Below, piece after piece: positions 55,320 to 64,000 of a stretch of 64,000 nucleotides of DNA. The stretch comes from Lysinibacillus pakistanensis (GTDB lineage: Bacteria; Bacillota; Bacilli; Bacillales_A; Planococcaceae), in NCBI GenBank assembly GCA_001312325.1, contig BBDJ01000006.1, positions 62,001 to 126,000 of the forward strand, in the 5' to 3' direction. The notes beneath the pieces are model-generated. The model was not told the DNA's origin and did not search any database. It saw nothing but the letters and a program-made list of their open reading frames with translations. Both the position numbers and the translations under genes were made by a program. Each line of letters begins with the position of its first letter. The first letter of the stretch is position 1.

Positions 55320-56183
55320 TCAATAGCACTGCAAAATAGTCCATACTTTATCGAAATCTTTGTTTTTGCAGTCCTCTTCACGAATCCAGAAATATAGTTT
55401 GCCGCTATCGCCCCACATATAGCCTAGGTCATCTTCTGAATCAAGCTGTAATAGCAGCTGCCAATCCTTTACGTGTGGTTCAAGCTCCTTGCGTAACGGG
55501 TGATTGTAGGCTGTTGAATCCCCACAATATAAACCGTTTGTGACAAGTTGGCATTCTAAATACATATCCCCTTGAATCGTATCAGGATGACCATCTATAC
55601 GATGTGTCGTTTGTTCCTGTGCTTCTTCATCGACCCAATCATAAAAAAAATCATTGTAGGCATCTTGTTGTTCCTCTGTTAAAATAGTTTCTAAATTTTT
55701 GCTATAAGGAGAAGCCCATGAAGGGAGTGTCCATTCATTTCTAAAGTGTAGTGCCGCACTATCAATATACTCCGTTAAAACTGCGGGTTGCTGCATTCGC
55801 TTCAAACTGTCAGGTGCTTGTGTGAAGTGGAAAACGTGAAAGCCATCGCCATCATTTGGATCATAGCCCCAAGGTTGTCCAATGACATCATAGAAAAAGG
55901 ATAATAGTCCATCAGCAGGCAGCAAGTTGTTGGAATCATACGACTTTACTTCTGTTAAATTAAGCTGACATAGAAAGTATAATGGCTGGTTATTATTTGT
56001 ATGTGGCCATATAAAATCTGTCGGTACATCGGGGTTGCCACCGATTTTGGACTGTCCAATTTGAATGGCATCATCTGCTGTCGGTATTGCCGAAGCACGA
56101 ATTGACTTTTTAGCGAACTGCAAAATTTGTTCTGCCACCTCTCCAAGCTCAAAATCAAATAATGCTGTTCGTAACTTTTCCAT
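55320..56183 (-). CDS. DUF1963 family protein, YwqG-like
   Basis: Intact, 287 residues. YwqG hallmarks: SKIGGNPDVPTDFIWP, PLYFLCQLNL, LLSFFYDVIGQPWGYDPND and DLGYMWGDSGKLYFWI. Soluble. In B. subtilis ywqG lies beside a LXG-toxin/immunity cluster, so an immunity or antitoxin-like role is plausible but unproven. Third in a row of minus-strand genes of similar character. RBS GGGGGAATAAAC. Confidence 0.8.
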   Translation of the reverse strand: MEKLRTALFDFELGEVAEQILQFAKKSIRASAIPTADDAIQIGQSKIGGNPDVPTDFIWPHTNNNQPLYFLCQLNLTEVKSYDSNNLLPADGLLSFFYDVIGQPWGYDPNDGDGFHVFHFTQAPDSLKRMQQPAVLTEYIDSAALHFRNEWTLPSWASPYSKNLETILTEEQQDAYNDFFYDWVDEEAQEQTTHRIDGHPDTIQGDMYLECQLVTNGLYCGDSTAYNHPLRKELEPHVKDWQLLLQLDSEDDLGYMWGDSGKLYFWIREEDCKNKDFDKVWTILQCY

Positions 56184-56642
56184 GTTTATTCCCCCTTATT
56201 TTTATCTAATTTCAATATAGTACATACGTTCCCTTGTGTAAAGCCTATATTTGGAATTATGAAAATACTGTTGAATCAAAAGTATAGCAAATACGAGGTC
56301 TTCTTGAATTTTTACTGACTTTTGATACAGTAAAGGTTATGATAGTGAGCCTGATTAGCAATTTTTACCCCTAGATTTTAAGCATCCAGATTGAAGAGCA
56401 GATGAGCTTTAATTAAGCGAAGTAAGGAAAAGGGCAGTATTTCGTTTCACTTCTTACAACCCATATTGGATTACGTTAATAGTGAAGTAACCTAATTTAC
56501 GAGTTTCATGCTGTATATCAGTTTCAATCAATTAAATTTACCGAAGCTTCTCATCAAATGATGAATAATTAAAGAACTAGAAAAAAACTACGGTAAAGAT
56601 TGTGATAAAAAATTATCAACATTTATTAGGGAGGATTACTAG
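56184..56642. other. 459-bp intergenic region
   Basis: No start-anchored gene, tRNA or riboswitch recognised. AT-rich; it must hold the promoters of the divergent DUF1963 and dehydrogenase genes, but no pair of good -35/-10 boxes is obvious. Confidence 0.5.
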
Positions 56643-57695
56643 ATGAAAACGTATCGAATTGCTGTAATACCAGGGGATGGCATTGGAAAAGAGGTTGTTC
56701 CTGCTGCGATAGAGGTTCTCGATCAAGCTGCACATCTTGATGGAAGCTTTCAATTTGAATGGACTACTTTTCCTTGGGGCTGTGACTATTACTTAGAGAC
56801 AGGTAAAATGATGCCAGATAATGGAATTGAAATATTGAAAGGCTACGATCAAATTTTCTTAGGGGCGGTAGGGATGCCTAATTTAGTACCCGATCACATT
56901 TCCTTATGGGGGCTTCTGATTAAAATTCGTCGTGAGATGAAGCAGTCTATAAATGTGCGTCCAGCAAAGCTATTACAAGGCTTACCTTCACCATTGCGCA
57001 AACCAAATGACTTTGATTTAGTAGTTGTACGGGAAAACTCAGAGGGAGAATATGCTGAAAGCGGTGGCAGAATACATAGTGGTCAGGATGAGGTTGCTAT
57101 CCAAAATGCTATATTTACAAGGAAGGGTACAGAGCGTGCGATGCGTTATGCATTTGAAATAGCAAAAATACGACGTCAGCATGTGACAAGTGCCACGAAG
57201 TCAAATGGAATTACCTATAGCATGCCATTTTGGGACGAGGTTTTTGTACAAGTAGGGAAAGATTTTAAAGATATTGGGCAAGTATCTACGCATATTGATG
57301 CTTTAGCTGCCTTCTTCGTCATGAAACCAGAAAGCTTTGATGTTATTGTTGCATCCAATCTATTTGGTGATATATTAACAGATTTAGGTGGGGCTATTAT
57401 GGGTAGCATCGGAATTGCTCCAGCAGCAAATTTAAATATTGAACGCCAATATCCGTCTATGTTTGAACCAGTTCATGGCTCTGCTCCAGATATTGCTGGC
57501 CAGGGAATAGCCAATCCACTTGGACAAATTTGGACAGGTAAAATGATGCTTGATTTCTTAGGCTATCATGAGCTTGGCACAAGAGTGCTAAATGCGATAG
57601 AAGCAACATTAGCACAAGGGATCAAGACAGCAGATTTAGGTGGAACTTCAACATTACGCGATGTAACAAGCGCAGTACTAAATCATTTGCGATAA
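56643..57695 (+). CDS. Tartrate / D-malate dehydrogenase
   Basis: NAD- and Mn-dependent beta-decarboxylating dehydrogenase (LeuB/Icd fold), intact, 350 residues. IAVIPGDGIGKEV at the N-terminus, LWGLLIKIRREMKQSINVRP and VVVRENSEGEYAE point to the TtuC/DmlA (YcsA) subfamily, and NLFGDILTDLGGAIMGSIG is the family signature. It oxidises D-malate to pyruvate or L-tartrate to oxaloglycolate. RBS AGGGAGGATTACT. No transporter or LysR regulator adjacent. Confidence 0.85.
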   Translation: MKTYRIAVIPGDGIGKEVVPAAIEVLDQAAHLDGSFQFEWTTFPWGCDYYLETGKMMPDNGIEILKGYDQIFLGAVGMPNLVPDHISLWGLLIKIRREMKQSINVRPAKLLQGLPSPLRKPNDFDLVVVRENSEGEYAESGGRIHSGQDEVAIQNAIFTRKGTERAMRYAFEIAKIRRQHVTSATKSNGITYSMPFWDEVFVQVGKDFKDIGQVSTHIDALAAFFVMKPESFDVIVASNLFGDILTDLGGAIMGSIGIAPAANLNIERQYPSMFEPVHGSAPDIAGQGIANPLGQIWTGKMMLDFLGYHELGTRVLNAIEATLAQGIKTADLGGTSTLRDVTSAVLNHLR

Positions 57696-57728
57696 GGCAT
57701 ATGAAAAAATGATTGGAGTGAAGCGCTT

Positions 57729-57786
57729 ATGAAAAACTTTTTTTGCTTATAATTGGCAAGTCAGAGATGAGGACTTATTAATCTGA
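57729..57786 (+). pseudogene. N-terminal remnant of a DinB-family protein
   Basis: ATG followed (after dropping one T from T7) by KNFFAYNWQVRDEDLLI and a stop. KNFF-YNWQVRDE is the characteristic start of small DinB/YfiT four-helix proteins; the remaining 140 or so residues are missing. The preceding GATTGGAGTGAAG is a usable RBS. Interpreted as a deletion remnant. Confidence 0.5.
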
Positions 57787-57804
57787 ATTTTTATAAACAG
57801 CAAG

Positions 57805-57841
57805 AAAAAAAGGTAAGGGCATGATAAAATGACCCTTACCT
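57805..57841 (-). terminator. Terminator of the GDPD gene
   Basis: GGTAAGGG / CCCTTACC extended by CA/TG, followed on the minus strand by T7. Confidence 0.8.
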
Positions 57842-57847
57842 CTATAA

Positions 57848-58755
57848 CTATTCTTGTGTTTGTAAGTATTCTACAGCAATATCTGGTCGATCTGTAATAA
57901 TGCCCTTTGCACCGTTACGGATTAATTTCTTCATTGTCTCTCCGTCATTGATGGTCCAATAGTGAACAGGGATGTTTAAGTTGCTTAAAAACTGAATAAA
58001 CTTCGGTGAATCTAATGCAATAACGCCTGATTTAGGTGGTATTTGGAACACGTCTACCCTTGGATGATATAGATGTCCAAATTGGCTGGAGAAGGAAGCG
58101 AATGCTTTTCGAACATCTATCTCACCAGCACCTAGGGCTACTTGATTTTGTGCATATAGATTAAAACGGTCTATCTGCTCCCCGTAAAAGCTTGTAACAA
58201 CTACACGATTCTCAGCGCCAAGCTCTTCAATTAAACGCCATAATTTCGAAGGCATTAAGCTTCCTTCATACGTATCTGGTGCGTCTTTAATATCAATATT
58301 AACCAACATATTAGGGTATGCTTCTAGTAACTCGCGTAAAGTAACAACATCTACTTTTTCATTTCGATAAGGAAATTCCCCATTTAAATCTTCAAATTGA
58401 TAACCGTGGTTTAAGGCATTAATTTCTGCTAAAGTCATATCTGCAATAAGACCATAGCCATCTGTTGTACGATGGACAGTATCATCATGAAAGACAATAA
58501 TTTCCTCATCTTTCGTTAAGCGAATGTCTATTTCAAAGCCATCTACTCCTAATTGTGCGGCTTTTTTTAAAAGCAGGCATTGTATGCTCAGGTGCTAGCA
58601 GTGCACCACCACGATGTGCGAGAATAATAGGGCGATCAAATTGTAATGCTTGTTTACTTTCACGCTGCTGAGGTTTAGAAATTGCTTTACTACCTGCCCA
58701 AGCAGCCGCACTTGCTGCTGCGATTGCAAGCGCGATCTTCGTTTTTTTTACCCAT
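57848..58755 (-). CDS. Glycerophosphodiester phosphodiesterase (two frameshifts)
   Basis: GDPD of about 300 residues with an N-terminal Ala-rich membrane anchor (IALAIAAASAAAWAG). Catalytic motifs: LAHRGGALLAPEHTMPAF, GFEIDIRLTKDEEI (metal Glu/Asp), FHDDTVHRTTDG, NIDIKDAP and the C-terminal WTINDGETMKKLI, GIITDRPD. Hydrolyses glycerophosphodiesters to glycerol-3-phosphate and an alcohol at the cell surface. Extra bases near 58563-58569 and 58743-58749. RBS GGAGGACG. Confidence 0.85.
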
Positions 58756-59028
58756 ATTCGTCCTCCTTAAAAAATTTAGATGATATAAAAGGTACTGGCG
58801 AATTCATTTTTGAATTTGAAAGTTTTGAGCAAACAAAATCAGAGAAACTGTGATTATGGACGTCTAAACTAATGTCTTATTAACTTGCTTAAGTGAATGT
58901 TCAACTCTTAATGAATATTGTATGCTTTACCATTATAACGGAAAAATGAGCGTTCTGTCAGCTAAACTCTGTTGCTATCATTTTCCGGTCTATGGTATTC
59001 TTTTATGTAAGAAATGAGGGAATACTAT

Positions 59029-59301
59029 ATGAACGAACGACAAGGACTAATCGTGTACGTCCATCAATTAAAACATGCAAAGTCTCTTCGAAAATATGGT
59101 CATGTTCTTTATATTTCTCGGAGGCAAAAATATGTAGTGCTCTATTGCGATCGAGAGGAAATTGAAATGATGACAACAAAACTACAACGCCTTCCTTTTG
59201 TAAAAGACGTTGTAAAGTCTTATCGTCCATTCGTGAAAACTGAGTATGAAAATGCAAAACCTGATAAAGCCAAGGAATATGACTACAAAGCAGGTCTATA
59301 A
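59029..59301 (+). CDS. ylbG: UPF0298 family protein, YlbG
   Basis: Intact 90-residue basic protein: [50 protein letters not shown], all typical of YlbG. Function unknown. In B. subtilis it directly follows ylbF; here about 12.4 kb separate them. ATG at 59029 behind GAGGGA. Confidence 0.9.
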   Translation: MNERQGLIVYVHQLKHAKSLRKYGHVLYISRRQKYVVLYCDREEIEMMTTKLQRLPFVKDVVKSYRPFVKTEYENAKPDKAKEYDYKAGL

Positions 59302-59303
59302 TA

Positions 59304-59694
59304 TTACGTTAATGCAGGAATATAGTGATGAAGTCTCATTATTCCAATTAAGTATTGATAAAATAGTTTTGATTCCGAAAATATAGATGAGTGCTTTATT
59401 TCTACAACAACTGCTTTTCGACCTAGTTGCTCAATACTTTCTTCGAATATTTTTTGTCGCTTAGAAGGCTTGTTTTCTATATAAGGAATGCCCTCTCGAC
59501 AAATATAAATCGGCATAAATTTACTTTCACCGACTGGTTTGAAGGCAACTGCTAAAGAAGCAACTTTTTTTTTCTTCTTTTGAGGAAGTTAGTATAAAGG
59601 CTTGGTGAAAGCGACTTTGATTGGTATTCACTAGTTCAAGAAGCTCATAAACATCACCATAGCCTTCACCTAATTCAATAAATTGTTGTGGCAT
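59304..59694 (-). CDS. Conserved small protein, DUF7147-like (one frameshift)
   Basis: About 129 residues: FIELGEGYGDVYELLELVN at the N-terminus, SLAVAFKPVGESKFMPIYIC, and C-terminal FYQYLIGIMRLHHYIP. This pattern belongs to a Bacillus family sometimes mislabelled methylthioribose kinase, but no kinase motif is present. A T9 run near 59565-59573 carries an extra base. RBS GGAAAGGATG. Function unknown. Confidence 0.7.
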
Positions 59695-59750
59695 AAAAAT
59701 TGCACATCCTTTCCAATATACATAGTATCATGCTGTGGGAGGTCAAGCAT

Positions 59751-61177
59751 ATGAAATTTGCAATGAGTTTTTTTTCAGTACTTGCTTTAATTATTACAGG
59801 TATAATTTTTTTTCCAGTATCATGCATATTCTTCTGACTTAGAGACTGGTAATGGTGATTTTCTTTACTCACAAGAGATAGAAATTTTCTATCGCGAAAA
59901 TAGCTTAGATATAAGGCAGCATTTTAAAAATCTTCCTGATCAAAAGGTGAAAATTAAGTGGCCAGAAAATGCCATTAACCTTAGCTGCTTTATGGAAACT
60001 GAAAAAAGCTGTGATCGTTTATCAGATGAAGCTTCCTACTTTGCTAAGGGAGAAATAAAATCCCAATCTGTTTCATACATAATTCCAATTGAGGGTGGCT
60101 TAAAAGATAAAATGCTTATCCAAAATGTTTTAGCCACATTATTAAATGGTGAAGCTACTTATTCGATTGTCCATATTTCCACAGATAGTAAAATTGCTGG
60201 TCAATGGATTACAGGTTTACCTTTAATTGGACAGCAACAGCTAGCACTTGTTAACTATACAATGTTTAGTGGGAATGGTACAATCCGTGATATTTATTGG
60301 CAATCAGCTAACCTCAAAGTTCAAGAACAAAGTCCTATTTTATCTATTTATGCACCAGGAGCTATTGCAAAGGATTTTTTTGAAATCATTGGAAAATTTA
60401 CAGTTTTTAAATGACCAGCATATTGCGATTATTCAAGAAAAAAAATCCAATGAAAGAACATGATGATCGACTTTTATTTTTACCGACTTTAACCGCACAA
60501 GCAGTGGAGCAGGAAGTGGTGCTGTCACAAATAAAATCACAATATAAGTTCGATAATTCTCCTGAATGGTTACCAGAGGTTGTGGCATCCTATTTAGTGA
60601 AGGATATAATCGGCTCTGAAAAAAACAAAGGAAATCGTGGCAACATTAAAGGAATACATGACTACGGATCAGGAGGCAGCTTGGCAGGAAGCGATGAATA
60701 AACTTGGAGAACAACCAATTACTCCTGCATCAATGGATGATCTTTTAACAGCGGTTTTAGGTGCAAAAACTTCTTATTTCAAGTTAAATACTGAACAAAA
60801 GAGCGGGACATATCCATTATTTTTTTGAAGATGATCGTGATATTTATGTAAATGATGCCTTGAAAAAAGATGTTCAATTTATTCACTATGAAGGGCAATC
60901 TTTATATACAGCTGATACATTGTTGCCGTATCTTGGTTATAGTGCCACTGAAGGGGAAAATGGCTATTATGTAAAAAGTGAAAATCGTTCATTCAGATTC
61001 CCGAAAGAACCAGGATTCTACGTATTTAATCAACGTAGATACTCTACTATTTCAGAACCGATTATTAAAATAGCTGGCCATTATTATGTTGAAGAAGCTT
61101 GGCTCCAACGCTTATTCTTAGTAGAATTACAAAAAAATGATGGTCGTATCCAAGTAATAACACAAGGACAAGAATAA
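59751..61177 (+). CDS. Membrane-anchored protein of unknown function (several frameshifts)
   Basis: About 470 residues after correction. N-terminal signal anchor (SFFSVLALIITGIIFF), an extracellular beta-rich region (EIEIFYRENSLDIRQHF, SYIIPIEGGLKDKMLIQNVL), a helical middle (EYMTTDQEAAWQEAMNKLGE) and a C-terminal part resembling a copper-amine-oxidase N-terminal/stalk domain (YEGQSLYTADTLLPYLGY, EAWLQRLF). Disruptions in A/T runs near 59773, 59808, 60376, 60440, 60620 and 60822. RBS GGGAGG. Family not recognised; it stands between ylbG and rsmD, where B. subtilis has nothing. Confidence 0.65.
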
Positions 61178-61179
61178 TT

Positions 61180-61212
61180 TTTTGCAGCGGAGGTTTGTCT
61201 TCCGCTGCAAAA
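61180..61212 (+). terminator. Terminator after the anchored protein gene
   Basis: Perfect 12-bp stem TTTTGCAGCGGA / TCCGCTGCAAAA with a 9-nt loop. The next 270 bp up to rsmD contain a GCGAAAGTGAAGCGTAAG stretch but no gene. Confidence 0.75.
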
Positions 61213-61485
61213 TGCTTTTATCTTGATTTAGTAGATTCTTACCATGCGAAAGTGAAGCGTAAGAATACTTCCATCTCTATTGAGTGGCAAAAGATAAAGG
61301 TAATTTTTTTTCTATTCAATGGGCATGCAAACACCCGCTGAAATAGAGAAACTAAGGCACATTCTGTGAAAACGTCTGAGTCGCAGATTTTGAAGAGGAG
61401 CTTTTAGAGTGAGCTCGAAAAATATAGACTCAATTAGGCTGGGGTATAATCGATATGGAAGAAGAAAGTACGGTGATTGACATAA

Positions 61486-62047
61486 ATGAGAGTTGTAGCA
61501 GGAGAAAGAAAAGGAATGCCATTAAAGGCGATTGCGGGAAATACAACGAGACCTACAACTGACAAAGTAAAGGAATCCATTTTTAATATTATTGGTCCTT
61601 TTTTTGATGGAGGGATTGCCCTCGATTTATTTGCGGGGAGCGGTGGTTTAGGCATCGAAGCTTTAAGCAGAGGTGCTGAACGAGCTATATTTATTGAAAA
61701 GGATGCTAAGGCGTTTCAGATACTACAGGACAATATAAAAAAAATGTCGGTATGAGGATTGTTCTGAGCTCTTTCGGATAGATGCTAAACGAGCTGTGAA
61801 AGCGCTATTAAAACGTGATATTACATTTAAATTAGCTTTTTTAGATCCACCTTATCACCATAAGGAATATTATGATCTAGTACAAGTACTTATCGATAAT
61901 CATAAAATTCAACAAGATGGCATTATTTTGTGTGAACATGCAACAGAAGTAGAGCTACCACAAAGTTTTGGAGACTTTGTATTAAAGAGACAAGAAACAT
62001 ATGGCGGAACGATTATTTCTGTTTATCTTTATTCAGAGGGTGTCTAA
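61486..62047 (+). CDS. rsmD: 16S rRNA (guanine966-N2)-methyltransferase (one frameshift)
   Basis: Methylates G966 of 16S rRNA (E. coli numbering) using SAM. N-terminal [23 protein letters not shown] motif [19 protein letters not shown] and catalytic motif [12 protein letters not shown]. An A8 near 61738-61745 has one extra base; correction adds [13 protein letters not shown]. About 187 residues. ylbH position, followed by coaD. Confidence 0.9.
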
Positions 62048-62088
62048 ACATCACTGAATAAAGGTAAAGCCTCTGGCGGATACCATGA

Positions 62089-62668
<580 letters not shown>

Positions 62669-62674
62669 ATAAAC

Positions 62675-62710
62675 AAAGGAGATGTCAGTATTTGGGCGTC
62701 TCCTTTTTTA
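62675..62710 (+). terminator. Terminator of coaD
   Basis: AAGGAGAT / GTCTCCTT stem with a 14-nt loop, T6. Confidence 0.8.
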
Positions 62711-62840
62711 TATTTTATGATAGGAATGAGGCTACTCCACGATTGTGCTAAGTGAGTAGCCTAGAAAGAAAATCACTCTCAGTCCACTACATATCTTCAT
62801 AATTTGGAAAAAGGAGTTCGAGAATAAAAAGATGCTTTCA

Positions 62841-63740
62841 TTATTTTAAGAAAAAAAGAGCATAAATAGTTGGCACAATGATTATGCTAAGTAGGCGGAA
62901 TTTTATATACGGCCGAACAGAAAGCTTGGCTGATTTAGCAATAACGAAAATTTGCAAATGTATACTAATGCTTTGCATTGTAAGTAATAGAACTACTAGC
63001 AATGGTAAATAGGAATGACTGGGAAAGGCTGTGACAGTCATTTTAAGACCATTTGTAACTTCTAGTATGGCAGCAATAGAAAGCTCAGCTGTATGGGGTA
63101 ATTTTGGTATGAGTTTATCTAAGCCTTGTTGTACAATCGTTTGGATCGTAGTGAAAAATATAATGGTTGTTCCAACTAAAAGAATCGTTGGTGCTGTCTC
63201 TTTAATGCTTTCTGAGAAAGGTGCTGAATATAAAGGCGTATTATGAATAGAAATGCTAGGAAGATCAGATTTTCGGAATAAAAAATAACCAGTTATTAAA
63301 CAACAAATATTAAAGCTATGTAGTAAACATAAAAACAGCCAGCCAAACGTATTACTGTGTAACAAATCAAGGCTTACAAAACCTAGCACAAAAAGCGGAC
63401 TTGGTGCATGACAGACTGCTAGTAAAAAAATTGGCTTCTTTAGGATGAAGCTGCCCACTGTTTTTAGATAAACAATTGTTGTTGCACCAGTAGGATAACC
63501 ACCAAGTGCGCTAATAATATAGGCTTGTACGTATAGTGAGGCTCTTTTGGTCTTTGTTCGCATAGGAGCCGTTAAACGTAGTAGCCATTGCGTTAAAATT
63601 AAATAAGGTAATAAATACGGGAAAAGCGCATCCATAAATAGAGTTAAACCTAAGTCGGTACCATGATGAGCTGTTTGTGGGAATAGCAAGAGTAATAGAA
63701 TAAGAACTATGCAAAGCGCTATTTGAATTGTGGCATACAT
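62841..63740 (-). CDS. ylbJ: Sporulation integral membrane protein YlbJ
   Basis: Intact, about 299 residues, many helices, nucleoside-transporter gate-like. YlbJ features: FMDALFPYLLPYLILTQWLL, ISALGGYPTGATTIVYL, CHAPSPLFVLGFVS and ELSIAAILEVTNGL. In B. subtilis it is SigE-dependent and needed for heat-resistant spores, which supports a spore-former. ATG at 63740; the RBS (GAGATGA) is weak. Confidence 0.9.
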   Translation of the reverse strand: MYATIQIALCIVLILLLLLFPQTAHHGTDLGLTLFMDALFPYLLPYLILTQWLLRLTAPMRTKTKRASLYVQAYIISALGGYPTGATTIVYLKTVGSFILKKPIFLLAVCHAPSPLFVLGFVSLDLLHSNTFGWLFLCLLHSFNICCLITGYFLFRKSDLPSISIHNTPLYSAPFSESIKETAPTILLVGTTIIFFTTIQTIVQQGLDKLIPKLPHTAELSIAAILEVTNGLKMTVTAFPSHSYLPLLVVLLLTMQSISIHLQIFVIAKSAKLSVRPYIKFRLLSIIIVPTIYALFFLK

Positions 63741-63858
63741 GTTATCATCTCGTTTCAACTTTTTGTCATTCACATAGGCAAATGCTAAAATCAATATATG
63801 TAAAAAAAGGCAAAAACATGAACGTATGGTTTTGCGAGCGTCCTAGGAGGTGTTCCGA

Positions 63859-64000
63859 ATGAAGAAAAAAATAAGTATTTATGTAGTGTTATTAGTCGTT
63901 ATTTGTTTTTTTATGTTATACCGACTAGACGCCTATATTATGAAGCCTGGAAGTGCTTATGATGTCAGTAAATTTGTTACAGTAGAAAACAATCATACTG
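63859..64000 (+). CDS. ylbL: YlbL-like PDZ/Lon-type secreted protease, N-terminus only
   Basis: Runs off the right edge; 47 residues visible. Signal anchor (ISIYVVLLVVICFFMLY) followed by LDAYIMKPGSAYDVSKFV, the typical YlbL/SepM start with KPG before the first strand. The PDZ and Lon protease domains would lie outside. Divergent from ylbJ. RBS CTAGGAGGTG. Confidence 0.75.
   Translation, partial: MKKKISIYVVLLVVICFFMLYRLDAYIMKPGSAYDVSKFVTVENNHT

Overview
The window is a low-GC Firmicutes chromosome segment, most likely Lysinibacillus (L. sphaericus/fusiformis group). The gene order follows the Bacillus subtilis ykrA-ykrB-pdhABCD-speA-yktA-yktB-yktC-ylaF-typA-ylaH-ylaI-ylaN-ftsW-pycA-ctaABCDEFG-ylbA-ylbC-ylbF-ylbG-rsmD-coaD-ylbJ-ylbL backbone, but several B. 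subtilis genes (ykyA, slp, ylaJ-ylaM, ylbB, ylbD, ylbE, ylbK) are missing or replaced by other modules. No rRNA, tRNA, CRISPR array, phage module or intact insertion sequence was seen.

Layout. 0.2-0.9 kb: ykrA-like HAD phosphatase. 1-7.2 kb: a 2-aminoethylphosphonate (AEP) module (DeoR-type regulator, ABC ATPase, fused two-domain permease, binding lipoprotein, phnW, phnX) lying between ykrA and def. 7.4-13.2 kb: def and the pyruvate dehydrogenase operon. 13.4-19.3 kb: an SDR protein without the usual catalytic Tyr, lrgA/lrgB, a methyltransferase, speA, a nitronate monooxygenase-like flavoprotein and yktA. 19.6-24.2 kb: yktB, a small ykzI-position gene, suhB, ylaF, typA, ylaH. 24.4-28.3 kb: an NMT1/SsuA-type ABC transporter, ylaI, a hypothetical, ylaN. 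28.3-41 kb: ftsW, pycA and the heme A / caa3 oxidase cluster. 41-46.6 kb: a YtvI-type membrane protein, ylbA, ylbC, a second MurE-type ligase, a thioesterase, ylbF. 46.6-59 kb: a mosaic accessory region with immunity-like proteins (SUKH, DUF7832-like, DUF6138-like, DUF1963), a decayed ECF sigma/anti-sigma pair, a TetR gene beside a serine hydrolase, a decayed M23 peptidase, a DinB remnant, a tartrate/D-malate dehydrogenase and a GDPD. 59-64 kb: ylbG, a DUF7147-like gene, an unrecognised anchored protein, rsmD, coaD, ylbJ and the start of ylbL.

How it works together. The backbone is central metabolism (pyruvate to acetyl-CoA by PDH or to oxaloacetate by PycA), aerobic respiration (heme A synthesis plus a caa3 oxidase) and cell envelope/sporulation functions (FtsW, YlbJ, YtvI, MurE-like). 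The AEP module should import AEP and cut its C-P bond to acetaldehyde and phosphate.

Data caveat. At least 25 genes, including normally essential ones (coaD, typA), are broken by single-base insertions in A/T runs of about 6-9, or by single-base losses in short runs, mostly C/G. All read through cleanly when one or two bases are corrected. I treat these as sequencing or assembly errors, give full corrected spans, and reserve 'pseudogene' for genes with lesions of another kind.

The best candidate for unusual biology is the stand-alone MurE-type ligase at 44107-45586. It carries the DNPR motif of diaminopimelate-adding enzymes and a mother-cell-sigma-like promoter sequence. It would fit the long-known Lys (vegetative wall) versus DAP (spore cortex) switch of this genus.
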